This document shows positions 46,919-60,566 of a stretch of 64,000 nt of DNA, one piece after another (position 1 is the first letter of the stretch; each line of letters begins with the position of its first letter). Source of the stretch: Marsupella aquatica. Taxonomy: Eukaryota; Marchantiophyta. The notes beneath the pieces are model-generated. The model did no database searches, was not told the origin of the DNA, and worked only from the letters and a program-made list of their open reading frames with translations. The translations under genes and the position numbers were made by a program. The stretch is taken from contig OZ316891.1 of the NCBI GenBank assembly GCA_973895155.1, positions 1,612,001 through 1,676,000 on the forward strand. The letters run 5' to 3'.

Positions 46919-49900
46919 TGAATGCTTCTGTTTCTACGAATGAATCTGCTCAAATTTAATACAGGGCCACACGTAAGGTTTAATGAACCCAGCTCGGTTC
47001 TTGTATTGCTGCTCCATTTATAAGAAAAACAACCAAGAAAATTTACCCGAACATTGACCGATTAAGTTGTTGCCGTCGACGACGCTTTCCTGGAATCCAT
47101 CGCGAGCAACATTTCTGTTGGCCAGTCATGGTGTATGGAGATCACAGCGTTGCAGAGAATGGTACAATGGCATCTTGTGACTCGACATAATGAGTAGTAT
47201 CTGATAGAGAGCGATGCAAAAAAAATAGCAGCTACGAATGTGTACAAAACGAAACAGATGGCCATTGCATCAACTGAAATTGTTCATGTGAAATCCGATC
47301 TGCGTCGCTGCATTCGCATTAGAAAAAGCAGGATTCTTTCTTTTCGTATCCTTGAAGAGCAGAATTTGATCTTGTGAAGTGCAAATCTATGGTCTCCATG
47401 TACCATAGCTAGCCTGAAGAACATCTCGTCCCGCTCATCACCTCTGCATCTGTCCCACCAATTCCATCGTCAGTTGCACGTATACGAACGTACGAGGGTT
47501 ATGAATGTTGCGATGTTCCTCTGCATAGTAATAATAATGCGACTCAATATGAGCGAAGAGCGGGGCCGATAAGCCATCAGGCTCGTTTGAGAGCTCACGA
47601 TCTACGGATCTAGAGATCTACGCAAAGCCGAATCCGACACCTCTTAATGGAGGTATCTAAGCAACAAATACGACATGTCCAATGATACTGGGGTGACTTG
47701 ACGCAAGTGCGGTAGTAGACTTGGCTGCGAGCATTGATGGCTCAAAGGAGACTACAGGTGGCTCAGCAGAGAAGACGCTAAATGATTGAGCATGAAAGCT
47801 GTGAATACGACGACTGTTTCGAGGGTCTTCAACACTCCACCCATTGATGTATTGAGGGGGTAGAGACCAACTATTTATATGCTTGCTGGGTCCCGGGAAA
47901 GGCCCCTTCTGCAGACCTTTTGTAGGACCTTTCAATATTTACTGTAAACGGGTGCCAGCAGTAACAGCTCTGGAACAGACCCTGGCATTCCATTTCAAAT
48001 AGAAAATTAACCCTCGATCCGCTAGACTCCAATCCACACAGGTGATTATTTGTCTAGGGCGAGCTGAAGTCAGCATTGTGTTTGGCTTAAAAGAAGTAAT
48101 TGTCTTCTGCTACAAACCAAGCCCAATCTAATATCATTAGAATTGGACTGTAGTATCCTAACGAACCAATCTGACGGGGTTGACTAAGCATCCAAAGGTC
48201 CAATGACTACAGTAAAGAGTGAAAGAATAATAGGCAGCTAATCATCGGAGACTCATCAAAGACTCATCAGTGATTACAACAGCCAGGTTACATGATGCCA
48301 TGACTCCATGAAGGTTGGAGAGATGCCCGGAGTGCTATTTATTTAAAGCTAAAATAATCACAAGAGCATCATCAATGTTTCATGCGTGTTGAATACTCTG
48401 GGAGAGAATGCTCTGAGATCGTGATTGGGCACAGAAGGACACTTACAATAGTTAGCAAATTGTTCCGATCGAATGAACCGGTTCGACAAACCCGTTTCTG
48501 CTGTATTACCAGAGTTGTACTGGAGTAATGTTAAGCGGGTGTGCAACCAAAAAAACCGTGAGGAGTTGATAGTGTACTCTCCCTCTCGCTTCATCTTGAC
48601 CAAGTTTGCAATTCCAGTTTTGTCTTTTGTCAGTGTCGAGAAACCTCCAAGATTCACGGCTCCCTAATAACAAGCCAGCTTCGATGCGAAGATGTGGCGT
48701 CCTGACATATACCGTCCCCCAAGACAGGGAAACTTTTGTTCTGACCCTATACCTGGTAAAAGGCTAGTTACCGGTGGAGCCCGCGTTTGCAACTTGGCAC
48801 CGATCTAGAATTGTCCAAGGCAGCAATCTGGAATTTCGGAGCACGCGCATCACAAGACTGTCTTATGCGGAAATCAGGAAGACCTCCTCAGGCTGTTCTG
48901 CAGGCTTTCTGTTGTGTCACTGGCCAGATTCGCACATCAGGACTTCGACATTCATACGGAACGACATCCCATGTTTACCAACTAATTATAAATCAACATT
49001 TTTAATGTCTCTGGCCTCATTGTTGTCGATAGGGTTTTCGACATCGGGTACATTATTTGGTGAGCATCCACTTCCAACTCTACGGTAGTTGACAAACCAA
49101 TGACACATAGAAAAGATGAACACAAGAGTCCTTAAACTCCAAGAAGGGCAAAGCGTCAAACAGGCAATGGGTTTTCAATGCTGTCGTTGCTCCTTTACCT
49201 TTCCGTGTTGCATGCAAACCAAAGTTCAATGTGCAATTACAGTTGTCTAAACTGTAATGTGCACACTAAACTTGTTGCCTTTCCAGAACTACCTGGTTGA
49301 CTTTTATTAAATTGCACCGACTGCCATCTTTGGATAGAGGATTGCTCTTTCCATCTCAATGATTATTTTCCATTTTTCTTCGCCAATGAGAGAGCATATT
49401 ACAACTTTCATGAGATTTCACCTTTAGACATTGGATGCTGCATCCAAAAGGATATCACACTAAACCTCTGGCTAATTGGACAATCACCAGATATTATGAA
49501 CTCACTTTCCTCTGTCATTTGTGGTGGGGCTAGCTATAAGCAATCATGGTCAACTCTGTTGGTTACTCCATATGGAGACACAATCATATCGTGAAAGATT
49601 TTTAAAAGTGTTTCTGCACACGTCTCAATTAGATACATCCAAAACTCATCCTGTTGATAGTCCTCAACTAATGATGGACGTGGATATTTCTACCATGGGA
49701 TGGCCTTTCCGTATGAGAAAGTGTTTTTTAGGGTCGTTTTTTTCGTTGCGGGCAACTATTGTACTAATGTACTCGGTAAGAGGTAAGCCGAAAATAATTC
49801 CAAAAGAATCAAGAACGGTGGGCCTACACAAAACTGATGGGAGGGAAAAGTATGGTCACCAGGAAATGTATGTTTATGTTTTCAAACAGAGTAGGAACAC

Positions 49901-51088
49901 GGGAGGAGCTTGCTACGTGGCGAGGTCAGCAACAAAAGTTAAACGAATCAAAATGAGTAATTAAGTAAATTCAGTAGTCTGTATTTGCCGTCCACCCGAG
50001 TTGTCAAAATCCATGGGCACTGCATTCAGGCAAATTCAGAAGTTCACCCAGGCTTTATTTCCAATGGACCAAAGCAGAAACTTCAAAGATATTTTTTCAA
50101 TTATGAGTAAAAGGGGTTTTTAGGGATTCCCTATTGCTCATTTTTTATTTTTAGTTCCTCTTTGTTGGTGTTTAGTGTTTCTTTTTTGCTCACTTTTTTT
50201 TTCGATTGGTTTTGTCTATTTGGGCCCTCTTTTGTTTGTTCATTTGTATTCTGATTGGTCCCTTTCTATATAAAAAGTGTATATATTTGACTGTAAAAGC
50301 CTGATATAGTCAAGAAGTGTAAAGGCAGGTTTGGGGATTTCTCCTGGATTAGAAAGCAAACCTTTGTCGTCCAGTGAATTGAATCCCAAGTACTGTTGTA
50401 TTTAATTCATTTTAAGTCATGGTTGGCAATATTCGCTCGTTAAGGAGGCGAGAAGCATGCCCTGCACCAAACTTGAGAATCCATTATTCTGTCGAGGCCG
50501 CAAACAAACGAGGTTCGCAAGGTGACACACAACGACATCCCTACCTATAGACATATGCTCCCGCGTGAGTGATCGCGGACGACTACTCGTCCCACGAGGT
50601 AGAAATCAGTTCACTGACCAAAAAGGCTACCTGTCGTCTTGGAAAGTCTACTCACGTACAGTGTATGACGCGATAGGGCGATAGGCCACGTGATCTTCAC
50701 TCGCCAGTTCGATGTTGGATATCCCCTCAGTGAAACCAACAACAAGTCATAAACTGCTGTCAATGTTCATCCTTGCAAGGCGCACTGCTACGCTTGGACA
50801 TGAGTACATGACGTCTACCAGATCTCTCACCAAGGCAATCCTGTACCAGTTTACCAACGGAGATGGCGACTGCCTCGCAGAAGGGTGGGAATCACTGAAC
50901 GACTGAACTACCGCCAGGCCTGAAATCGTAACATGGCACTCCAGATTCCAGAGCTAGGACCGTCCTACATAGCGACATTTTCATTTCTGATTGAAGTTTT
51001 AGACGTTGGGTATTGTCATGGGCCCCAAAATGGACTCAGTGACATCTCTACACTCACAACATAACCCACGACAAAGCATTTGCGACAC
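46919..51088. other. no supportable gene; stray hairpin-family fragments
   Basis: Fragments of the hairpin family lie at 47117-47165 (TCATGGTGTATGGAGATCAC) and 47378-47420 (TCTATGGTCTCCATGTACCA). A minus-strand TATA box is at 47872-47879. The 147-codon plus frame at 49521-49964 has no recognisable motif. Confidence 0.4.
47872..47879 (-). promoter_or_regulatory. minus-strand TATA box facing the first hairpin array
   Basis: TATAAATA on the minus strand, preceded by AGCA. Transcription from it would begin near 47845 and run leftward through the stray units at 47.4 and 47.1 kb and then the array. The first ATG (47844) would lie at the cap site, so a coding role close to it is unlikely. Promoter function is inferred. 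Confidence 0.35.
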
Positions 51089-51330
51089 GCAAACCAAGTG
51101 GGAATATAAACAAGGATATATTTGTGACTTGCGAACTAAGTGAGAATATATATCACGACAGTGTTTGTGACCCGCAAACCAAGTGGGAATATAAACAGAG
51201 ACAGAATACCTGTGACCCGCAAACCAAGTGAGAATATAAACCACGACAGTGAATTTGGACCGATAACCAAGTCAGAACATAAACCATAAACCAAGACAAA
51301 TATTTGAAACTTGCCAACAAAGTCAAAGCA
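51089..51330. repeat. tandem array of 42-51-bp units
   Basis: The phrase GACCCGCAAACCAAGTGGGA followed by ATATAAAC recurs at about 51089, 51131, 51174, 51219, 51262 and 51313, with increasing divergence to the right. Minus-strand frames across it (LVCGSQ, LTWFAGH) are products of the repeat. Confidence 0.8.
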
Positions 51331-52218
51331 TAACCAAGACAAGTTATTTGTGACCAGTAAGCCAGGTGGTCCAAATGAATGTCTGTCTTGGTTTGTGTTC
51401 AGAGTAGGTGCATATTTAATGTGTAATCAAAAATGGCCCAAGAACTTATTCTCCAACGTATTGTCCGCCTATCGTGACCACATATTTTTTTATCACAATA
51501 CTGTGTGGTCACGATTTTTTGTCATGTAGTGATACTATAATGAGTTTTACAGTATCTCGGAAGCAAAATGTAGAAGTTAATTTAATTCTCCCATGATTAA
51601 AATATTGTGACTTGAAAGGTCAATACTGCACATATAGCAGACTGCGAATAATTACAGCAGCACTACGGTAGGCATGGGGGACTTAAAAGTCAATCTTGTG
51701 CTGGCATTATTATCAAATCTAACATCTCTTGCCATCAGTATTCTATAAAATCAATTAAAGCACTGTACGTACTATACAATGATAAACGATCTGTATGGAA
51801 TTAAAATATATATATATTAAATGAAGGTAGATTTAGCCCTCAATATGAAGAGTTTTGAGTACAGATCAGCTTATCATAGGAACACGAGCCCAATGCCAAT
51901 GCGTTGCACTGTGCAAGGAGGGTCGGTTCCATAGGGAGAAAGCGCATGGAATGTAAAGGTGGGAAGGGAGGCGAGCGAGGCAGGCAGCCAGGAGGGCACG
52001 AAGCCCTATGCACAGAAAGGAGGCGTGGCGAGGCAGGGCCCGAAGCCCTATGCACGGAAGGGAGCAATTACGTGGGTCTGCGCCTGCCCGCGTGCGTCGT
52101 TCCTGGCATGCGTGTCTCGTTAAACGATCAGATGGATACAAAAAAAGAGATGCTTTAATCTTACGGTTCAGTTTCATTCCCGCTGATATTCAAATTCATA
52201 ACGGGACAATGGACGAAA

Positions 52219-52485
52219 GTGGCCAAATGGGCGGGATTGCCTATTATAGTGTTAGATGGTTTCAAACGTCTAGGTGCATTCTTGGCAACTCAACCTGAAA
52301 TTTCTGCTAAGCTATGGTTGGAAGATTTTATACATGATTGGTTGGTGGACCTCAGAAATAAAAATCCTAAAGAATGTAAGTCCATAATTAATTTATGCAA
52401 AAGAAGAATATGTGGACAGGGACGGGGACAAGCTAGGGACCAACAAAAACAATTTCGAAAAGGAGAATGTCAAATGAGTGATTAA
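52219..52485 (+). other. unrecognised 88-codon frame, possible gene fragment
   Basis: The frame encodes a helical, charged segment (QPEISAKLWLEDFIHDWLVD) and a basic Cys-containing tail (CKRRICGQGRGQAR). No ATG-to-domain logic or splice partner is visible. It could be a fragment of a decayed gene or chance. I do not recognise it. Confidence 0.2.
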
Positions 52486-52620
52486 AAAATCTGATTCCAA
52501 AATTCACAAGAAAATAGAAACTATAAATTCCAGTAAGAAACATTATTTTGAATTGCAAGTGTCACTGCAAAATGAAAATAAAGCTTGGATGGACCAAGGG
52601 GTTTACAATTTGGACTTCAG

Positions 52621-52848
52621 CACTGACTCAGAACATCCAAATCTGCACTGACTCAGAACATCCAAATCTGCTCGGATGCATGCTGCAGATCCCGCAAACT
52701 AAAAGTGTCCTTCATAAAAGTGAAACTTCTTCACAAAAGTGTTAATTTATAATATTTGATTATCTTTGCACTCATTGTCCCTTCATAAAAGTGAAGTTTG
52801 TTCACAAAAGAGTGTTAATTTATAATATTTGATTATCTTTGCACTAAT
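52621..52848. repeat. two adjacent tandem duplications (25 bp and 70 bp)
   Basis: CACTGACTCAGAACATCCAA plus ATCTG is perfectly duplicated at 52621-52645 and 52646-52670. A second unit, TGTCCTTCATAAAAGTGAAA through TTATCTTTGCACT, occurs at 52706 and again at 52776 with a few changes. Confidence 0.9.
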
Positions 52849-55800
52849 AAGCAATGGACCAAATGGTTTAAGAACAAAATTGAAACTTTGTCAAGTACTA
52901 GATTGGACATCACAAAACATGCTGAACTGACATTGAGGTCCAACAATTGTTTAAATAAACTCGCACCAAACGTTTCTTGTGCCAAAGTTGTGCGAACAGT
53001 CAAGAGTTCGCAACTGCTGGATGTGCGAAAGTCGCGAACAGTCAAGAGTCTGATTTAAAATATTTAAATGACTCCAGGGATTAGGATGGACACTAAACAG
53101 TGAGTGAATTTGTTTTGTGGTTCCGCCTACAGCTCTGCTCCTAGCCAACTCATATTACTACTGTAAGATTGTCGCTTGACAGCGGCTGACTGTTTTGCCC
53201 AACCTTTTCAAAACTAAAACTCTTTTGACCTCAATCCTCAACTCGTAGTCCAAATGAGTACTTGGCTTTTGTTTCTTTTATTGCATCGGTCCTTGAGAGG
53301 CCCACCAGTTTGAGAGAAACTGACCGATTAGGGTGCGAACTTAGAAGTGAGAACTCGACTAGTCCTCACGTTTTGAGCCAGTCATGCAGGAATAACAAGG
53401 AGGTATGGAGTAGCACAGGAATAACAGGTAGGTATGGAGTAGTTTGAATTGATATCAGAGTTGTTTTCTTGCTCGGGGCAAAACAGATCGACGATGCTTT
53501 CCACCTCTAACCTCGCCAGTTATTACTCCCATTCCGTTGCTCGCCCCATGCACGTTAATGGCCCTTGCAAACGAGCTCCGTGTCGCTGCCGCGCCTGAGG
53601 TGAAAAGAACCGTCGATCCTGAGGCGATCGGGATCACCTCCGCCTTTCTCGTTGCCTCGCTTTCGCTCACAACTCTCCCTCCCTCTCTTCTGTCTGCGTT
53701 CCGAACGGGAGGGAAAAGGCGACAAAAGGTGGGGGCTACACACTGGAAGAACACTGAAATGTCGCCCAACACGGCATGAGCAAGTTGTCAGTCAGGGCAG
53801 CTCCCCTCCAATTGGAAGGACAGCCCAATCGCAGGAATTGAACCCCTGTCACGACGATAGACCTGTGTCAGATGTGGAGTAAATCGAGCTGCCCAAGTTT
53901 CGTTCAATCGTTCTAGTTATCTAACGGCAACCTTTACTTACATAGTAGAAGAGAACCGCCAGGTGCGAACTTTGCGATACTATTATACCGAGCTATTATT
54001 ATTATATTACTGCACACGAGAGTTGAACATGACAGGAAGTCCCAGACAACCTGTAGCAGCCTGCTACAGTTTTCCTGCTCGTAATTTTGAGAATGATGTC
54101 CACAGTATCCCCTGCTCGTCCTTTGAGAATGATTACTTCCACATCATCCAATTTCCAATGTCCATTCCGCCGCTGAATGATAACCCCACCTCGCCCCGTT
54201 TGGCTCCTTCCGGTAGTTCCTCGGAATCCCAATCCATGTAGGGCCATCAGTCCATCACCTAATCATTAACATCGACTTCCTGAGAACGCTTTGTCCCATT
54301 GAGGTTGGTTCAAAATTTCAGAGAGTTATTCATCAGCTCAGCTCTAAACAGTCTCCATTGCGGGCCATCCTGAGCTCACACACAGTTATCCAACACCGTG
54401 TCCGACTCCTAAAGATCTCAGTCCATGCAATTTTTCATTTCTCCACCGCATTATCGACTCCACCCATAGCTCCACCGCCACTCCCACTCCACAGGTATCC
54501 TCTCCAGACTCCACCCGGCACCCCGACTCAACAGAAGCCGAGCCAGCCGAGTTCACCGACACAGGGAGCATGTGGGCCGTCCGATACTGCAGCACAGCTG
54601 TCCCCCGTCGTCCACCCGGGGGGGCCTGCATGATCGCGGACTTAGATTATTAACCAGGGTGGGAACCACGCTCGTACGGACGTTGGTGCATCGAATGATT
54701 TCAATGCGGCCACGTCCTCCCATGTTGGGTTCTTCCCAATTCCCATGAAACCCGCTTCGCATGAGACCCGGAAGCTTGTCTGTTGAGCCCACTGCCCCCC
54801 CCCACCCACTCCACCTCCACTAGCTCACTCTACTCCACCACACTCGACAAGTCGCGCCGCACCGGCATTGACCCGATAATCATCCCTTCCATAACCTGGG
54901 AGGACCACCTTTGGTGTCCTATCCTGGCGTCAAAGATTCACGGCGGGGCAGCCCCAAAGGAATTGCTGCAACCCATCATTCTCCTCTTACTAGGATTCCT
55001 TTCCACAGCACCTAAAAGGCCGGAAAACGAATTCATTCCGGACCATGTCCTTCAGGACTCCTTTCCGCCACCCTGGTTGAAAAGGAATTTGCTTCAATCC
55101 AGCTCCTCCGAAATTCCTTTCCACAGCCCCTAGAGCCCATTCAACCAAGGAATGCTTCAGCTCAATGCAGACTGTCTCCTCGTTACTGCATGCAACCCCC
55201 GCCAACTAAAAGGAACGCTTCAATCCAGCCCAGCCAGTATTCCATAGCACAGCTGCCTGGCAAGAATCCCCTTTCCAGAGCCTTTGCGGTAAATTCGAAA
55301 AGATCCATCTAGGAGAGGAGAGATACCGATACTTTACAGCCGTAGGTGATACTTCTACCACCAGAATGCAATGTGTGGATTTCGTGAATGTGAGCCTTTT
55401 TGGCTCTGATGAGTCTTCCTCGTCAGCGTTGATACCGAGACTTTAGCACAAAGTAATGGAACTGTGGCTAGTGAACACTGGAGATCCTGATGTTTGGTTG
55501 CTAGGCCCTTTCTATGTCCCTTTTAGTTTAACTTCAAAAAGGCGTACAATCAGAGTGCATAGCGCGCACAGACAGTCGCTTCGGATGAATGAATGACTGT
55601 AATGCTTTGCCCTTTCGAGTGCTTTCGACTTAACGACCAAAAGCTTATGTTGTATCCTGTTTCGATTTGAATGAGATATTTCGTTTGATAATTGTCAAAA
55701 GAGCTATGGGAGGTGATACCCTTACTTTACCACAGTAAAAAGCTATGCCTTTACAATTCAACAATAAAATGTTCGGCTATCTGAAGTACAAGCTACCCTA

Positions 55801-58800
55801 ATTTACAAAAAAGGGGCCCAACAAAGTAAATTCTAAAGCAAAAGAGGTACACAGCCTACAAACACCAGGGCAAATGCAAACCCCCGAACTTCGAAAGAGT
55901 TAAAGGAAACGAAAAGGGTTGAGTATAATTAAACAAATGGATGAGTGTGAGTCACCAATGAGTCCAACCCAAAACTTTAGCCCAGGAAAAGCTCTACTTT
56001 AAAGTGCTACCAGAAAGTCTCAAACCCAGCCAGACACTCTTGCAAAAGAGGGATTCAATCGTGTTTTCCATCAAAGATTCATAATGAGTGCTTAAATAAC
56101 ACTGGAGGATAAGGTATGGTATGATGCTTGCGGACAAGAATTTTTACTATCGAGGAGAGTATTGCTAGCCAGTCATAGAAATAGTTCTTTAATGCCTTTT
56201 AATTTTGGCCTACTTTTTGTATTTCTAAGACTCCATTTGCCCAGCTCATTTGCTACCACAAGAGGAGTCCCCAAATTGCGTTTTACTAAAAAGTGAGACA
56301 AAAGATATTGAAGGACCCAATGAGAAGTGACTTCCAATACACATGTGGCCATATCAGCATTTTCCATCATAGAGGAGACGTCCATGTTTGCAGCAATACA
56401 CCAACATGATTGTGTATGTTTGACTCAAGGCCTCACTCAAGGTCACCAAATATGATTAAACCCAGAATCCACAAAAACATGTGTGTAAGAACAAACAACA
56501 GGGTAAAAACAATACCACGAGAATGAGCCATCAAATTCTAGGATGAACAATTGGATCGATGTTGAGGATTAACGGGGAGGGTGTGCACATTGAACTGATG
56601 GCACTTATTGTTTATTAAGTGTACTTTTTGAGTTTTCAAGGTCTTGTTTTGGTGCTTTGGGGTACATCAGCATCCTGAGTTACATAAAAAAACAAGATCA
56701 AAATGGCATTTTAGCAGTAGCTTGTTGATTGAGAGTCCGTCTAGGCTGAGATTTTTTAAGGTGGTTCCTAGATTGAGGACCTGCTCGTTTCCATTTAGAA
56801 GAAAAAAGAAATTCCCAACATTTTTGAATGACACACATCAAACCAATCAGATGAAAGAGACGGGAAAAGAAGAAGAAGAAGAAGAAGAAAGTGGGGTGGG
56901 AGTGGGAGAGGAATAAAAGAAAACCAATGGATGGCACAGACTAATAGTTTGTGGATTCATTTGAATCCACATAGAATAAATTGAGGGTGGCTTGAATGGA
57001 TCATGAGTAAAAAGGTGCGTAAGAGGCAAACAACATCTAACACCTCTCTTCTGCAATTGACACCACTATGAGTCTCACTGTTATTGAGTGGAAAAATTAA
57101 TGAATCGTTACAGGACATGATAACGGATGAGAAAATAATGACTTTGAGAATACAGAATGAGTTTTATGCACGTGTTATGACAAACAATCTCAATGGATAT
57201 GTTGGAGCAAGCTTTTATCACGGCCATTGTAAGCCGTTAAGTAATTCTATATATAATCTTGATTATTCCAACGAGTCCGTCATCACAGATCCCACATGAG
57301 GTCTACAAACCAAGTTTTGTCTAGCTAGGGACTAGTCAACCAAGTGGTGTACTACGAGGAAAGCTGAGTATGGTACTGACAGAAATGTTTTTCCTCACAG
57401 TCACCAAGAATTTTTTGTCCTGTTTGGTCTCACGTTACACTACTACCAGGAGTGGTTATAGTTCTAGCTAGATAGCAACATAAAAAAGCTAGACATAGTC
57501 AATTTGGTAAAAATATAAACATCAAGTCAGGGATTGCAGAGATCATTACTTTACATGTTACTGAGATTTAAGTTGCCATATATATATATATATGACTAAA
57601 TATACTTTTCTGATTTAATTAATACTCTGTTGATATTTTGCTATTTTAATAAATATTGTGGGTTAGCTGAAAGCTGAAAATCCGCTTGATGATAACTTGT
57701 GCACACCTACCACCCTCCAACTTGGGTGTGGGTCTCTTTCTGTCACAAATTAAAGGTGACCAGGAGAAGACTGGTTTGGGCGGGATGACGGCAACAGGGC
57801 AAGACTTGCCCTCAAGATGGAGAGCAGTAGTAGGAGTGGACCACTTAGGATTGAGTGGATTTCCAACTGTTTGATAGAAAGATGCAAGCCAGTGTTTTTT
57901 TAGTGGCAAAAATTTGTTAGATTCCACCTCCCCAAAAATCCTTAGCCACTTTTGGCAAAAATTAGCTATTATTTTGCTGGCTCATTAGCCAGTGTATCAT
58001 TTAATCCCAGCCCCCATTAGCTAGAATCTAATGGTCAACCTTAAATCTAGGGAGATCTGACGGTCAAGAAAATAATTAAATAAAGAATCTTTTGAACATC
58101 TTCTCCCTCACACACTTTACATTGGCCACTCCGGCTAAAAAATGAGATCCTTAAAACATAGGCTGGTGCAAGGTGACGCCGTCAGATCATTCTAAGCTAA
58201 CTTTATTTACATCCCTCACCAAATGAGTGGTGAACAAATATGGCTAACTCTGTATTTTTACGGAAAATAAGGTGTCAGTTTGCTATCATGGTGTAGTTAT
58301 TGCCATAACCAGCATATTTGACACGGGCCAAAGCTCAATGCCAGTCATTCCCAACATAATTATGTACGACCGATGTGAATTCAATATTTTGGACAGACAA
58401 AACAAAAACGTTGAACGCCATCTCCAAACATGGCACACCAAAAGCAATAGAATTCTTTTACAAATGACGTAGACAGTCATTACTCACAAGCCATGTGAAC
58501 CAGCCATCGGATCAACCTCAGTCTCTTCAACATCTACAGTACCTACCCACTATCACTAGCAACAAAAGCAAAGCCTGCTCTTTATGGGAGTTGCACGGCC
58601 TACACTCTTCGGCGGTCGATGTCTCCTTCCAAATTGCTAAAGAAACAAAATAACGAACCATTTCAACAAATAAATATAAGACAGGATTGTATCAAAGGTG
58701 CAGTGCTCAATCGTACCCAATTGTTTTGCAAATGCTATCTTTTTTTGCCTTGAAACATCAAATCTTGCCATAGAAAGTGAGAACCTGGAACACGTTCATG

Positions 58801-59280
58801 TTTAGTAAAGCTGCCCATAAATTACTGCATGCGTTGTAGAGCCCTGAGCTCAAATGTTATCAATACTCAACCTATAAACTCGTCCCAAAATGTTCGTTGT
58901 ATGCAAGCATTTCTGACTCGTTTGTTTTGTTTGTGAGTACTCTCGGTTCATATATATCAGACAAAATACCCAGGGAGAAAACCAGAGAAAAATCCAAGAA
59001 ATATACATTTTGGACAGGGCTCTACACCAGTTGGGTGCATAGACAGTTGAAACTGAAACAGAAAGGTTTGTGCACACACAGGTGTCTTGTCATTCTTCCC
59101 AGCGTATGACAATCCCAAGCAAGCACACGTCAGGATTTAGTCTTTTTCTTTCTCTATGATTTGTTTTGGGGGAAAGACGAAGGGGAACCCTGCCCGAACA
59201 AAAGTGCATTGCAACTGGAAAACTTATTTGGCAAAAGAACCAACTCTCATTTTGGAGCAAACGAAACAGAGGAAACAGCG
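52849..59280. other. no supportable gene; C-rich stretch and simple repeats
   Basis: Frames in 53450-55210 are longer because the sequence is C-rich (Pro/Ser-rich translations), not because of any motif. A 9-bp inverted repeat GGGCAGCTC/GAGCTGCCC bounds 53795-53894. A (GAA)n run lies at 56867-56890 and an (AT)n run at 57579-57592. I call no gene. Confidence 0.4.
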
Positions 59281-59665
59281 GGCCAATGAAAGCCAGATCC
59301 AGAAATACCAACGAGCGAGATTTTACAAATTAGTCGCCAGAAATCTGAAAGAGAATGCACAAAATTCTCATCCCCGTCTAATTCTTCGCTAGGAGAGCGG
59401 TCGAATGAGGACGGGCCAATGAAAGCCAGATCCAGAAGTACCAACGAGCGAGACTTAACAGATTAGTCGCCAGAAATCTGAAAGAGAACGCACAAAATTC
59501 TCATCCTCGTCTAATTCTCCGCTACGCGAGTGGTCGAATAACGACGGGCCAATGAAAGCCAGATCCAGAAGTACCAACGAGCGAGACTTCACAGATTAGT
59601 CGCCAGAAATCCGAAAGAGAACGCACAAAATTCTCATCTTCGCTGGGAGACTGGTCCAATGACGA
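59281..59665. repeat. 133-bp tandem repeat, nearly three copies
   Basis: Units begin GGCCAATGAAAGCCAGATCC at 59281, 59414 and 59547, exactly 133 bp apart. Each continues TACCAACGAGCGAGA and GCACAAAATTCTCATC. The third is shortened near its end. Copies differ at a few positions. Frames through it are repeat artefacts. Confidence 0.9.
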
Positions 59666-60566
59666 CACTACGACATAAAAGTTTCATCACACGAAAATTG
59701 TACGACAGAGACTTAATCGAAAGAGGGGGCCAAAAAAATGCCTCGAATAGTTGACCGATCTTAATTTCTGTGCCAGCAATCATTGTTGAGAATATTTCCC
59801 TAGCATGGCCAATAATTGAAAAGAAGTCGCCTTTATCATTAGTTTCGGAGTACACAGTTTCAACATGAATTATCGAAGACCATATCACTATTCAAAGAAC
59901 TCTGCCAAAAACATTTAATGAAACCTAGAAGTCGATGTCCACGGAACCTGTAAATACATAGCTTCTACATTCTAGCACGGCACAGACATTCCAATGGCTT
60001 CTCCTCAGAAGTCTCTATCTTGTCCAACTTCGCCGCTGACGATTATTTAAGGATCTCGTGTCGGTACAATGCTTCGCCTCACTGTCTGATCTGCATGACC
60101 AAGTTCCCTCGATTACAATGCTCACGGTGCTGACGACGTGACCGCTCTTTACTGCGCATCAGAGTCACACTATGACATAAGAGTCACACTATGACTCCAG
60201 GTATTCAAATTCAATGCCACCGCCTGATAAGTGATTGATCAAATTTATGGAAACTGTCATTAATAGATGATGAGTACCTGAAGATTAAAATCTCAAATTG
60301 TACGGGAGAGATTGGTAGATGGTCGCAGATTGATCAGGAAAACGTCACGCATTCAGTTTCAGGATTATAGGGGAAATTAAAAGAAGCTTATGATATTTGC
60401 GGTAAGCCCTTATGCATCTTATTTGGCAGAGCAAAAATCCATGGGTAATAGAGTCATTCCACACCAAACATGCTCGATGAACAATGCAAACGGGCATGCA
60501 ATGCATCAACTCCTAGAAGTTATTATCTGCATTTTACCCACAAGACAAATTTTGGTGAATGGAACC

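Noticed and set aside
49521-49964. 147-codon plus-strand frame
   Set aside because: No motif, no promoter or splice context, and amino-acid composition typical of AT-rich noncoding DNA.
51136-51374. Minus-strand frames with repeated LVCGSQ/LTWFAGH phrases, considered as a repeat protein
   Set aside because: The repeat period is 42-51 bp and not a constant multiple of three, so no single frame runs through it; they are translations of the DNA tandem array.
53795-53894. tRNA-like segment (GGGTTCAATTCC type phrase on the minus strand, bounded by GGGCAGCTC/GAGCTGCCC)
   Set aside because: The T-arm does not pair with a standard seven-base loop, no D-arm or anticodon arm can be drawn, and no 73-nt cloverleaf fits.
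54358-55133. Pro-rich frames in a C-rich stretch, considered as a gag-like remnant
   Set aside because: No capsid, zinc-knuckle, protease or reverse-transcriptase motif is present; base composition explains the open frames.
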